NCBI RefSeq assembly: GCF_036231965.1
Contig: NZ_CP109499.1
Span: 6,200,001-6,264,000, forward strand
Length of the DNA stretch: 64,000 bases
Source: Streptomyces sp. NBC_01428
GTDB taxonomy: Bacteria > Actinomycetota > Actinomycetes > Streptomycetales > Streptomycetaceae
Direction of reading: 5' to 3'
Made by a program: the position numbers and the translations under genes. Of the stretch, positions 42,755 to 51,629 are shown one piece after another. The notes beneath the pieces were generated by a model, which was not told where the DNA came from, searched no databases, and saw only the letters and a list, made by a program, of their open reading frames with translations. Each line of letters opens with the position of its first letter. Position 1 is the stretch's first letter.

Positions 42755-42916
42755 CTACAGCGCCGAGTCGAAGGTGATCGGCTTGATCGGACGCCTTTCG
42801 AGGACGTCGGTCATGCGTCCCGTGGACGCGGTGATGGCCGACAGGGGAGTGTGCTGCCTGGGCAGGGACTCAGGAGCGGTCGAGTGCTGCGGCGCCGGCG
42901 TCACCGAAGGGTTCAT
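42755..42916 (-). CDS. fxsA: FxsA: FxSxx-COOH cyclophane RiPP precursor peptide
   Basis: A 53-residue peptide starting MNPSVTPAPQHSTAPESLPR and ending KPITFDSAL, so its last five residues are Phe49-Asp50-Ser51-Ala52-Leu53. This is the F-x-S-x-x-COOH terminus for which the family is named. It is encoded immediately upstream of and in the same direction as the FxsB maturase. The leader (about 1-44) is rich in Pro, Ser and Thr. RITAST/GRMTDVLERRPIK is the likely recognition-proximal part. FxsB is predicted to crosslink Phe49 and Ser51. The start lacks a good Shine-Dalgarno site. A -10-like TAGCCT lies upstream. Size below common ORF cut-offs explains why it is easily missed. Confidence 0.9.
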   Translation of the reverse strand: MNPSVTPAPQHSTAPESLPRQHTPLSAITASTGRMTDVLERRPIKPITFDSAL

Positions 42917-42935
42917 GTGAGGACTTTCGACTCTG

Positions 42936-42941
42936 AGGCTA
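42936..42941 (-). promoter_or_regulatory. Putative -10 of the fxs operon
   Basis: TAGCCT on the minus strand, 19 nt before the fxsA ATG, within the only AT-rich tract nearby (a run of seven A/T at 42945-42951). The -35 is not obvious. Confidence 0.4.
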
Positions 42942-43122
42942 CATGTTTTTTGGCCTTCTCAGCCGGACCCTACAGGAGATCAACAACATTGGCCTGGGGG
43001 ATCGGTGGATTCCCGGCGGATTCTGCGGTATGAGGGCCAGGTCAATACCGGAGGCCGGCCGGGTCGGGCCAGTTGATCCGCCCAGGTGAATACGGAACGT
43101 CCGTTCGGCAGGTGCAAACCGG

Positions 43123-44874
43123 TCACAGCGGTGACTGCCAGATGAACGGAGAGTCCGGGCCGCCGCCGGCCGCCGGGGAGTCGTCCCGGACGGTGAGCCG
43201 CACGGCGGGCCTGCCGTCCGGCAGGGCGGCCGTCGCGTCGACGGCGACCTCGATCCGGGAGACCCCGGTGCGCCGTGAGGCGACGGCGAGGGCGCGGCGC
43301 AGGGCGGCGACGAGGTGTCCGGCGACGGACTCCGGGATCCGGTCCTCGACGGGGCCGGTGAACCGGACGGACGGCTGGAAACCGAGCGGGGCTCCCGCGC
43401 CCGCCGTCTCGCGCAGCACCTTGCCGCGGAAGGTGGTGGGCGCGTCGGCGGGCGGCTGCTGGAGGGCGAAGATCGCGGTGCGGACCTCCTGGATCGTGGA
43501 CTGCAGCTCGTCGACGGCGTGCCCGAGCGTCGCCCGCACCTCCGCGCCCTCGCCGTCCCCCGGCTTGCTCGCCCCCGCCGCGTCCGTCGCGCCGACGGTC
43601 CCCTCCGCCCGGCTCCGGCGCAGCGTGGACTCCAGCATCATGCCGGTGGCGAACAGGCGTTGGACGACCAGGTCGTGCAGGTCGCGGGCGATGCGGTCGC
43701 GGTCCTCGTAGACCGCGAGGCGCTCCCGGCTGTGCCGGGCACCGGCGAGGACGAGTGCGAGCGCGGCCTGCGAGGCGAACTGGGTGGCCAGCAGACGTTC
43801 GACCCGGGTGTAGGGGCGGTCGCCCCGGGCGCGCGGCAGGGCCAGCGTGCCGATGAGCCGGCCCTCGGTCTCCAGGGGCAGCATCATGCTCGGCCCGAAC
43901 CGGGAGCGCACCGGCGTCGTCATCCGCGGGTCGGTCGCCGAGTCGTCGATGAACACCGGCTCCCCGCCCAGGAGTTGTTCGAGGACCGGGCTGCCGGGCG
44001 TGATGGTGGTCCCGACGATGCCGTCCGGGTCCTCGTGCGTGGAGGCGGCCACGATCTCCATCCCGCCCTCCGGGGTGGGCTGGAGGATCACCCCGGCCGC
44101 CGCACCCGCGAGGAGCCGGGCCCGCTCGGCGACCGTCAGCAGCGCGTCGTCGGCGCTCTCCCCGGTGAGCAGGGCCGTGGTGACGGCGGCGGCGCCCTCG
44201 ATCCAGCGTTCGCGCTGCCGGGCCGTCTCGTACAGCCGGGCGTTGGCGATCGCGATCCCGGCCTGGGTGGCGAGGAGCCGGACCACCTGCTCGTCCTCCG
44301 AGGTGAAGGGGCCGCCGGACCGGTCCGCGAGGTAGAGGTTCCCGAACACCTCGTCACCGACACGGATGGGGACGTCCAGACAGAGGTCGGGGGCGGGGTG
44401 CGGGTCGGCGTCGGCCCCGGTTTCGGCGCCCGCCTCGGCCCCGGGGCCCGCCCCGGTGGCCGTTCCGGTCCCGCCGCGGCTGTCGCCGGGGCCGGTGCTG
44501 TCGCCGTGTCCTTCACCTTCGCCGTCGCCGTCGCCGGTGGTGCTGGTGCCGGTGCCTTCGCGGTCGGCGCCGTGCTCGTGCCGGTCGCCGGCGTCGTGCC
44601 CGGGGCCGGCGCCGGCGCCCTCGGCGGCCGTTCCGGGGGCCGAGGGCCGGTCGGGCGCCGTCGTGCGGATGCGGACCAGGCCGTCCCGGCCCGGGTCCGT
44701 CGTGCCGAGGGCCGCGGACCGGGCGCCGGTCAGCTCCGCCGCCGCGTCCACGATCCGCTGGAGCGTGGCGCGCAGTTCGAGGTCGGTGCCCACGCGCAGC
44801 ACCGCTTCGAGAAGGGGAGGGAGCCCGGGGACGGGATCGGGCCCGCGGCCGGGTACGTGTGCGGGACCGGTCAT
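43123..44874 (-). CDS. GAF-domain histidine kinase-like protein with degenerate ATPase domain
   Basis: A 583-residue cytoplasmic sensor. Two GAF domains span about 15-185 and 195-385. The first is interrupted by a 75-residue Gly/Asp/Glu/Thr-rich insert (about 75-155). A DHp region with the HisKA_3 motif DRDRIARDLHDLVVQRLFATG has His400. The final ATPase-like segment lacks the usual N-box Asn (ALAVASRR near 531 where ALxNAxRH is expected) and ends RDDSPAAGG...PFIWQSPL with no DxGxG box. It probably cannot bind ATP normally. It is 23 nt downstream of mbl with no response regulator nearby, so it may be a pseudokinase or GAF-based regulator. Confidence 0.85.
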   Translation of the reverse strand: MTGPAHVPGRGPDPVPGLPPLLEAVLRVGTDLELRATLQRIVDAAAELTGARSAALGTTDPGRDGLVRIRTTAPDRPSAPGTAAEGAGAGPGHDAGDRHEHGADREGTGTSTTGDGDGEGEGHGDSTGPGDSRGGTGTATGAGPGAEAGAETGADADPHPAPDLCLDVPIRVGDEVFGNLYLADRSGGPFTSEDEQVVRLLATQAGIAIANARLYETARQRERWIEGAAAVTTALLTGESADDALLTVAERARLLAGAAAGVILQPTPEGGMEIVAASTHEDPDGIVGTTITPGSPVLEQLLGGEPVFIDDSATDPRMTTPVRSRFGPSMMLPLETEGRLIGTLALPRARGDRPYTRVERLLATQFASQAALALVLAGARHSRERLAVYEDRDRIARDLHDLVVQRLFATGMMLESTLRRSRAEGTVGATDAAGASKPGDGEGAEVRATLGHAVDELQSTIQEVRTAIFALQQPPADAPTTFRGKVLRETAGAGAPLGFQPSVRFTGPVEDRIPESVAGHLVAALRRALAVASRRTGVSRIEVAVDATAALPDGRPAVRLTVRDDSPAAGGGPDSPFIWQSPL

Positions 44875-44897
44875 GCGAGACCCCCGGGCACCGGGAG

Positions 44898-45935
44898 TCA
44901 GCCGGCCAGCGGGTCCAGGATCAGCGGCTCGATCTTGCCCTCCAGCATGTAGCCGAGTCCCTGGACGGCACAGACGTCGGGCCGTTCCGCGATGTGCACC
45001 GGCATGCCCGTCGCCTGCCGCAGCATCTGGTCGAGGCCCGGCAGCAGCGCGCTGCCGCCGACCATCATGATCCCGCGGTCGGCGAGGTCGGCCACCAGGT
45101 CGGGCGGGCAGGTGCGGAGCACCTTGCCGATGCCGTCGAGCACCGCGGTCAGCGGGGTCTGGATCGCGTTGCGCACGGCGGCGGTGTCGACCTGCACGGA
45201 ACGGGCGAGGCCGGTGGCGACGTCCCGTCCGTGGATCTCGGTGAGGGCCGGTCCGTGCGGGGTGAGCCCGTTGCCGGAGAGCGCGATCTGCAGGGGGCGT
45301 ACGGCCTGGCTCGGCAGCATCAACTCGTGCTGGTGGCGCAGGTGCTGGACGATCGCGTGGTCGACCGCCTCGCCGCCGACGGGGATGCGCTCGGCCGTCA
45401 CGATCGAGCCCAGCGACAGGACGGCGAGCTGGGTGGCGGCGGCCCCGCACACCATGATCATGGTGGCCTCGGGCCGTTCGACGGGCAGACCGCAGCCGAC
45501 CGCGGCGGCGATCAGGGTGTCCACCAGCTCGACCCGCCGCGCCCCGAGGCCGACCAGCGTCTCGATCGCCGCGCGCTGCGCCAGCGGGTCCGCGTCGTGC
45601 GGGGTGCAGGCGGCGGCCCGCAGCCGGGGCTTGCGGCGCAGCGCGCGGCGCACCTTGTCGCCGAGCAGGTGACGCAGCATCCGCTGGGCCATGTCGATGT
45701 CGACCACCGTGCCGCCGGAGACGGGACGCACGACCCGGATGTAGTCGGGCGTACGGCCCGTCATCTTCTCCGCGAACTCACCGACCGCGATCAGCGCGCC
45801 CGTCTTCGTGTTGATCGCCGCGACGCTCGGCTGGTCGACGACCAGGCCCGCGCCCTTCACGTACACGCGGGTCCTCGCGGCGCCCAGGTCGACGGCGAAA
45901 TGGCAGCGGCGCAACTGCTCCAGGCTGGCGGTCAT
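44898..45935 (-). CDS. mbl: MreB-like actin homologue Mbl
   Basis: A 345-residue bacterial actin. The N-terminal phosphate-1 loop is FAVDLGAARTRVYVKG, followed by VDQPSVAAI and PVSGGTVVDIDMA. The adenosine loop is GGSALLPGLDQML near 300, and ATMIMVCGAAATQLAVLS is the phosphate-2 region. Sequence drift from MreB (GAARTR instead of GTANT) and the neighbouring GAF-kinase gene match the Mbl paralogue of Streptomyces, which contributes to spore-wall integrity rather than rod growth. Start ATG 45935 has GGGAGGA upstream. It heads a two-gene unit with the GAF protein. Confidence 0.92.
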   Translation of the reverse strand: MTASLEQLRRCHFAVDLGAARTRVYVKGAGLVVDQPSVAAINTKTGALIAVGEFAEKMTGRTPDYIRVVRPVSGGTVVDIDMAQRMLRHLLGDKVRRALRRKPRLRAAACTPHDADPLAQRAAIETLVGLGARRVELVDTLIAAAVGCGLPVERPEATMIMVCGAAATQLAVLSLGSIVTAERIPVGGEAVDHAIVQHLRHQHELMLPSQAVRPLQIALSGNGLTPHGPALTEIHGRDVATGLARSVQVDTAAVRNAIQTPLTAVLDGIGKVLRTCPPDLVADLADRGIMMVGGSALLPGLDQMLRQATGMPVHIAERPDVCAVQGLGYMLEGKIEPLILDPLAG

Positions 45936-46205
45936 GGCGGGTCCTCCCGAGAGCGCAGACCGTGTGGGGCTCCGCCGGGCGGCGGTCCTCTCTTCGCATC
46001 CTCGGCGCGCGGGGCGGGCGCCGCCCTTTGTGGGGGGCCGGGCGGGGTGCCGCTGGACGGGTGGTCTTCCCCCGCCCGCTCCCGCGCACGGCCGGAGTGG
46101 TCCGCGCCGGGCTCCCGGAGTGCCCGTCCGGCCGGCGGCATCCCCGGTCGGCGCGGGCCGATGACGGATGGTCAGCCCGCCCGGGTCCGGTCACCGGGAC
46201 GCCCG

Positions 46206-46222
46206 ACTGACACCGCGTCAGT
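46206..46222. promoter_or_regulatory. Palindrome in the mbl/subtilase divergent gap
   Basis: ACTGAC-N5-GTCAGT is a perfect 6-bp inverted repeat with a 5-nt centre, in the 513-nt gap 45936-46448 between divergent mbl and the subtilase gene. It is an operator candidate. The remainder of the gap is GC-rich and shows no gene. Confidence 0.4.
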
Positions 46223-46448
46223 GAGTTGCCGGCCCCCTGCCCCCGGCGGTCCGACGGGCCGCTCGGACCTGTCCCGGTTTCTGTGGCTCCTACCGCCGTG
46301 TCCCCGTCCGTGACCTGGCGGGAAGCCGCCAGGGCGCCTTCCCGCCAGGTTCCGTCAACACCCCCGCAACACAAGCCCCCCGACACTCTTCGCAAGCCCC
46401 GGGCACCACCCCCGTCCGGCGCGGTACGGCGATGAAGAGAGGGCACCA

Positions 46449-49400
46449 ATGACCAGAGGACCAGCGAGACGTCCGGCGGCGCTGCTGTCGGCCGGGCTCG
46501 TGCTCGCCCTGCTGCCCATGGGGCGGGCCGGCGCGCTCGACGCCGCGGGAACCGGCGACACCGGCACCCCGGCGTCGAAGCGGGCCGCGTCCGCGGCGCA
46601 CACCGTCACCCTCGTGACCGGCGACAAGGTGACCGTCACCGACGTCGGCGGCGGCAAGAAGACGGTGTCCGTGGTGCGGCCCCGGGGTGCCACCGGAGCG
46701 GTGCGCACCCAGGTGGCCGACGGGGCCGTCACCGTCGTACCCGACGAGGCGCTGCCGTATCTGCGGGCGGGCACCCTCGACCGTCGGCTGTTCGACGTGA
46801 GCGAGCTGATACGCCAGGGGCTCACCGATCAGAAGACGCACGAGCTGCCGCTGATCGTCACCTACGACGCCAAGGCACGGGCCCTGATCCCGGCCGGGGC
46901 CGAGCGGACCCGGGCACTGCCCAGCATCCGCGGCGCCGCCGTCGACGCGGACAAGGGCCGGACGTTCTGGAAGGCGGTGACCCGCCAGGACGGCATCGGC
47001 AAGGTATGGCTCGACGGGCGCGTCAAGGCCGACATGGCCGAGAGCAACGCGCAGATCGGCACCCCCGAGGCGTGGGAGGCCGGTCTCACCGGCAAGGGCG
47101 TGACCGTCGCCGTCCTCGACACCGGTGTCGACACCGGCCACCCCGACCTGGCAGGACGCGTCACGCAGACCAAGAGCTTCATCGACGGACAGGAGGTCGC
47201 CGACCGCAACGGGCACGGCACGCACGTCACCTCCACCGTCGGCGGCAGCGGCGCCGCCTCCGACGGCAAGGAGAAGGGCGTCGCGCCCGACGCCACGCTC
47301 GCCGTCGGCAAGGTGCTCAGCGACGAGGGCTCGGGCAGCGACTCGCAGATCATCGCCGGCATGGAGTGGGCCGCCCGCGACGTGCACGCCAAGGTGATCT
47401 CGATGAGCCTCGGCTCGACCGAGGCCAGTGACGGCACCGACCCGATGGCCCTGGCCGTCGACAGCCTCTCGAAGGAGACCGGCGCCCTCTTCGTCATCGC
47501 CGCGGGCAACACCGGCGCCCGCTCCTCCATCGGCTCGCCCGGCGCCGCCGACTCCGCGCTGACCATCGGTGCCGTCGACTCCGCCGACGAGGCCGCCTAC
47601 TTCACCAGTGCCGGACCGCGCTCCGGCGACAACGCCCTCAAGCCCGACCTGTCCGCGCCCGGCGTCGACATCCTCGCCGCCCGCTCGACGCTCGTCGACG
47701 GCAGCGGCCCGTACACGACGATGAGCGGTACGTCGATGGCGACCCCGCACGTCGCGGGCGTGGCCGCGCTGCTGGCGCAGAAGCATCCCGACTGGACCGG
47801 CGCGCAGCTCAAGGACGGGCTGATGTCGACGTCGAAGCGGCTCGACGCCTCCGTCTACCAGCTGGGCGCGGGCCGGGTGAGCGTCCCGGACGCGACCGGC
47901 GCGGAGATCACCGCCACCGGCAGCGCCGACCTCGGCTTCCACGGCTGGCCCTACGAGGACGACAAGCCCGTCACGAAGACCGTGACGTACACCAACTCCT
48001 ACGACGCGGCGGTGCGGTTGACGCTCGCCGCGGAGGGGGCCGGCGAGGGTGTCGCCACCCTCGCCGACACCACGCTCACCGTGCCCGCGCACGGCACCGC
48101 CTCCACCACGGTCACCGGCGACGCGGCGAAGGCACCGGTCGGCGACACCTCCGGGCAGATCGTCGCCTCGGTGGACGGCACCCCCGTCGCCCACACCGCG
48201 TTCGGGCTGGTCAAGGAGGAGGAGCGGTACACGCTCACCGTCCACGTGAAGGACCGGGACGGCAGGCCGACCGCAGCCGACCTCGCGGTGCAGCAGTTCG
48301 CCGCGGGCACCGACCCCTACCCGGCGTCCGTCGGGGAGTCCGGCACCGTGAAGCTCCGGCTGCTGCCGGGCACGTACGGCCTGACGTCCTTCCTCGACGT
48401 GCGCGGCAGCCACGGCGCCGACTCGCTCGGACTCGGCTTCCTCGCCGCACCCCAGATCACCCTCGACCGGGACCGCGACGTCACCCTCGACGGACGGACG
48501 TTGCGGGAGATCGCCGCCAAGGTCGACCAGCGCACCGAGACCCGGCAGCTGCTGATGGAGTACGACCGCAACGCGGGCGGCTCCGACCTGTTCGGCGCGG
48601 TCCAGGTGCCGGTCATGTACGACAGCATCTTCGCGGCGCCGACCCCGAAGGTCACCGAGGGCAGCTTCGACTACCGGACCGTGTGGCGCCTCGGGAAGCC
48701 CCTCCTGGAGGTGAAGGGCGTCGGGGACGCGCTCGCCCAGCCCGGCGGCACCCTCATCGAGGGCCGCAGCAAGCTGTCCCTCGTCGACGTCGGTGACGGA
48801 CCGTTCACCGGGGTGCGCGGCAAGGCCGCCCTCGCCACGCTCACCGACGGCGTCGAGCCGGCCGCGCTCGCCCAGGCGGCCCAGGACGCGGGCGCCAAGG
48901 CCCTGTTCGTCACCGACGGCACGGCGGGACGCCTCAACGCCTGGTTCGGCACGGACGACTACGCCGACCGGTCCCTTCAGATCGCCACCGTGAACACCGC
49001 GGACGCGGCGAAGCTGCGCTCCTCCCGGACCGTCGACATGACCGGCACCCGCAACACGCCCTACGTGTACGACCTTTCGCAGGGCTACCGGGGCGCGGTC
49101 CCGGACCGGAGCCTGACCTACGAACCCGGACACCGTGAACTGGCCGTGCTGGACACGAAGTTCCACGCGGTGAAGCCGGTCTCGGGCAGCGAGTTCCGCT
49201 ACTCGATCGCCGCCCCCTTCCCGATCGGCATCGGCTTCCAGGAGCGCGTCGACTACCCGGCCGAGCGCACCGACTACGTCTCCACCGGCCCCGGCCAGAC
49301 CTGGACGGAGTCCGCGTTCGTCGGCGAGGGCACGCTGGAGGAGCGCAGCGGCCTGGTCCCCTACAAGGGCGGCACCCACGACACCCTCGACTGGTTCAAG

Positions 49401-50078
49401 CCGGTCTGGCACCCCTGGCTCGGCACCGGACTCGGCTGGGGCCAGCAGCGCAACGGCAACCAGATCCAGTTCAACACCCCCGGCTGGGGCGACTCCGGGC
49501 CCGACCACACCGGCTTCGGCGACGTGTGGAGCGAGGAGTCCGGGATGACCCAGACCACCTCGGTGTACCAGGACGACGTCCTCGTCGACCGGGGCACCAG
49601 CTCCGCCGCCTACGTGTGGGAGGCGCCCGCCGACGAGCACACCTACAAGGTCGTCACGGACACCGCCCTCGACCCGGAGCGCTGGAAGCTCTCCACCAAG
49701 GGGCACACCGAGTGGACCGTCCGCTCGGCGGCCACCCCCGAGGACCGCTCCACCTTCCTCCCGCTCCTCAACCTCGGCTTCGACGTCGGCACCGACCTCA
49801 CGGGCGACGTCCGCCACGGCCTCGTCCCGGTGGGCCTGTTCGCCGAGTACGTGAAGGGCGCGCCGGACACCGGCACCATCGGCGGCGGAAAGCTGGAGGT
49901 GTCCTACGACGACGGGAAGACCTGGAGGAAGGTGCCGCTCCTCGGCCACCAGGCCTCCTGGAAGGGCCTGTTGGCCGTCCCGCGCGGCGCCGGCTTCATC
50001 TCGCTGCGGGCCTCCGCGCGGGACGACCAGGGCGGCACGGTCACCCAGGAGATCATCCGGGCGGTGGGCGTGAAGTGA
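46449..50078 (+). CDS. Large secreted S8 (subtilisin-like) serine protease
   Basis: A 1,209-residue extracellular protease. A signal peptide (1-29, ending MGRAGALDA) is followed by a propeptide (about 45-190) and a peptidase S8 domain with the triad Asp224 (LDTGVDTGHPD), His256 (NGHGTHV) and Ser429 (GTSMATPHVAG), with the oxyanion Asn in AAGNTGA. The remaining about 750 residues contain a PA-like segment (about 760-850) and beta-sandwich regions of unknown role. Length and layout match the large S8 secreted peptidases of Streptomyces. GAGAGGG precedes ATG 46449. No C-terminal anchor is visible, so the enzyme should be released. A strong terminator follows. Confidence 0.94.
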   Translation: MTRGPARRPAALLSAGLVLALLPMGRAGALDAAGTGDTGTPASKRAASAAHTVTLVTGDKVTVTDVGGGKKTVSVVRPRGATGAVRTQVADGAVTVVPDEALPYLRAGTLDRRLFDVSELIRQGLTDQKTHELPLIVTYDAKARALIPAGAERTRALPSIRGAAVDADKGRTFWKAVTRQDGIGKVWLDGRVKADMAESNAQIGTPEAWEAGLTGKGVTVAVLDTGVDTGHPDLAGRVTQTKSFIDGQEVADRNGHGTHVTSTVGGSGAASDGKEKGVAPDATLAVGKVLSDEGSGSDSQIIAGMEWAARDVHAKVISMSLGSTEASDGTDPMALAVDSLSKETGALFVIAAGNTGARSSIGSPGAADSALTIGAVDSADEAAYFTSAGPRSGDNALKPDLSAPGVDILAARSTLVDGSGPYTTMSGTSMATPHVAGVAALLAQKHPDWTGAQLKDGLMSTSKRLDASVYQLGAGRVSVPDATGAEITATGSADLGFHGWPYEDDKPVTKTVTYTNSYDAAVRLTLAAEGAGEGVATLADTTLTVPAHGTASTTVTGDAAKAPVGDTSGQIVASVDGTPVAHTAFGLVKEEERYTLTVHVKDRDGRPTAADLAVQQFAAGTDPYPASVGESGTVKLRLLPGTYGLTSFLDVRGSHGADSLGLGFLAAPQITLDRDRDVTLDGRTLREIAAKVDQRTETRQLLMEYDRNAGGSDLFGAVQVPVMYDSIFAAPTPKVTEGSFDYRTVWRLGKPLLEVKGVGDALAQPGGTLIEGRSKLSLVDVGDGPFTGVRGKAALATLTDGVEPAALAQAAQDAGAKALFVTDGTAGRLNAWFGTDDYADRSLQIATVNTADAAKLRSSRTVDMTGTRNTPYVYDLSQGYRGAVPDRSLTYEPGHRELAVLDTKFHAVKPVSGSEFRYSIAAPFPIGIGFQERVDYPAERTDYVSTGPGQTWTESAFVGEGTLEERSGLVPYKGGTHDTLDWFKPVWHPWLGTGLGWGQQRNGNQIQFNTPGWGDSGPDHTGFGDVWSEESGMTQTTSVYQDDVLVDRGTSSAAYVWEAPADEHTYKVVTDTALDPERWKLSTKGHTEWTVRSAATPEDRSTFLPLLNLGFDVGTDLTGDVRHGLVPVGLFAEYVKGAPDTGTIGGGKLEVSYDDGKTWRKVPLLGHQASWKGLLAVPRGAGFISLRASARDDQGGTVTQEIIRAVGVK

Positions 50079-50084
50079 CCGGCC

Positions 50085-50123
50085 GCCGCGCGGCACCCCC
50101 GCGACCAGCGGGTGCCGCGCGGC
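50085..50123. terminator. Bidirectional terminator
   Basis: A perfect 14-bp stem (GCCGCGCGGCACCC, 50085-50098, with its complement 50110-50123) and an 11-nt loop, 7 nt after the subtilase stop in the gap to the convergent carboxyltransferase gene. Confidence 0.85.
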
Positions 50124-50243
50124 CGGCCCATGGAACGGGAGACCCGGCACCCCGGCTCCTCCGCACAGGAGGGACACGGCGCGCCGGTCCCCCGGGCGGC
50201 CGTCGGTTCCCCTTGGGAGGGGGGAGCCGGCGGCCGCGTCCGT

Positions 50244-51629
50244 TCACCCCCGGAAGGGCTCCGCGATGCCCCGGATCACGCCGAGCTCCAGCAGGTCCTG
50301 CGGCCGGACGCGGAGCTGGTCGGCGGTCGCGTGGACCTCGCCGGCGGGCCGCTTGAGGATCGCAGCGGCCGCCTCCGGAGCGATGACGGAGAAGTAACTG
50401 TCCGGCGTGGCCCACGTGTTGCCGGGCGCGGCCAAGGCCAGTGCGCCGCCCGAGCCGCCCTCCCCGATCACCAGCGTCGTGACCGGCGTCCGGGCGGTCG
50501 CCACCGCGGCGAACAGGTCGGCGATCGCCGGCCCGGCCCCCTGCCCCTCGGCCTCCGCGTCGTTCGCCGCGCCCGGGGTGTCCACCAGCGTCAGCACCGG
50601 GACGCCGAGCCGGCCCGCCAGCCGGACCAGCCGGGCGGCGGTGCGGTACCCCGCGGGACGGGTCGCCGTCCCGCGCTGGGCGGCGAACGCGACCGTCCGC
50701 CCGTCGCGCGTGCGGCCGAAGCCGCACTCCATGCCGTCGTCGGTGCCGCCGCAGCGGTCGCCGCGGATCGTCGCCCGGCGGGTGAAGTACGCGTCCAGAT
50801 AGGCGTCGGCACGCGGACGTCCGCCGGCGCGGGCGCGCTCCACCGCGTCCCAGCCGGTGGCGGGCAGCCCGCCGACACCCAACGCGGCCGGGACGGGGGC
50901 CGGTTCGGCGGACGGACGGCCGAGCAGGTCCAGCCAGAGGGCCAGCGTCTCCCGCAGCACCTCGCGGGGGACCAGCGCGTCGACCGCGCCGGCCGCGAGC
51001 TGCGCCTGGGCCGTGTACGCGGCCGGGTCCGCGTCGGCCGGCCGGACGCGGGAGCCGGCGAAGGCGACCTGGGCGCCGGGCAGCGCCAGGGTGACGTCGG
51101 CGCCCGCGCCGAGCGTGGCCCAGCCGCCGCCGGTCGTCGGGTCGCGCACGACGGCGACCTGCGGGAGCCCGGCCTCCCGGGTGAGCTCCGACTGCCGCGC
51201 GACGCGCTGGAGCTGGGTCAGGGCGACCATGCCCTCCTGCATCCTGCTGCCGCCGGTGGCGACGAGCGTGACGACGGGCAGCCCGTGGGCGCGGGCGTGC
51301 GTGTGGGCCGCCTCCAGGCGGGCCCCGGTGCGCTCGCCGAGGGAACCGCCGAGGAAGCCGAACTCGAAGGCGACCAGGACGGCGGTGACCGGTCCGAGCG
51401 GCTCCCTGCCGTCGGTCGTCGTGCCGAAACTCGCCGTCCCGAACGTCGCCGTGCCGCAGACGACGGACTCCTCCTCGCCGGTGCGGTCGGCCGCGCGGGC
51501 CCGCGCCGCGTCGTACCCGTCCCACGCCAGCGGGCCGTCCGGGCCGGACTTCCCCTCGGGGGAGGGGAGTTCGGCGAAACTGTCGGTGACCTGGGCGATG
51601 GCCTCGCGGGCCGAGAAGCGTTCAGTCAC
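50244..51629 (-). CDS. Acyl-CoA carboxylase carboxyltransferase, fused beta/alpha halves
   Basis: A 461-residue protein with two crotonase-fold halves corresponding to AccD-like (about 60-240, VTLVATGGSRMQEGMVAL, PTTGGGWATLGAGADV) and AccA-like parts (about 290-461, PVLTLVDTPGAANDAEAEGQG, IGEGGSGGALALAAP). The oxyanion-forming glycine pairs are present. The AccD zinc ribbon is absent and no biotin carboxylase or carrier lies nearby. Its GTG start overlaps the MatB stop by 8 nt, so it is co-translated with a malonyl-CoA synthetase. It may handle malonyl-CoA carboxyl transfer with a biotin carrier encoded elsewhere; direction and substrate are not evident. Confidence 0.85.
   Translation of the reverse strand: MTERFSAREAIAQVTDSFAELPSPEGKSGPDGPLAWDGYDAARARAADRTGEEESVVCGTATFGTASFGTTTDGREPLGPVTAVLVAFEFGFLGGSLGERTGARLEAAHTHARAHGLPVVTLVATGGSRMQEGMVALTQLQRVARQSELTREAGLPQVAVVRDPTTGGGWATLGAGADVTLALPGAQVAFAGSRVRPADADPAAYTAQAQLAAGAVDALVPREVLRETLALWLDLLGRPSAEPAPVPAALGVGGLPATGWDAVERARAGGRPRADAYLDAYFTRRATIRGDRCGGTDDGMECGFGRTRDGRTVAFAAQRGTATRPAGYRTAARLVRLAGRLGVPVLTLVDTPGAANDAEAEGQGAGPAIADLFAAVATARTPVTTLVIGEGGSGGALALAAPGNTWATPDSYFSVIAPEAAAAILKRPAGEVHATADQLRVRPQDLLELGVIRGIAEPFRG

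Noticed and set aside
42675..42920. An 81-codon forward frame covering the fxsA region
   Set aside because: Antisense to fxsA. Composition is Arg/Gly/Cys-rich and no start signal is present, whereas the minus-strand frame ends in the diagnostic F-x-S-x-x.
43945..44660. Possible misassembly within the GAF sensor gene because of its repetitive Gly/Asp/Thr-rich stretch
   Set aside because: The reading frame continues normally on both sides of the insert (about 44410-44650 on the minus strand), so it is better read as a genuine low-complexity linker.
46290..50177. A 1,295-codon reverse open frame opposite the subtilase
   Set aside because: Antisense shadow of a gene with an intact catalytic triad. 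It contains no domain and has no start signal.
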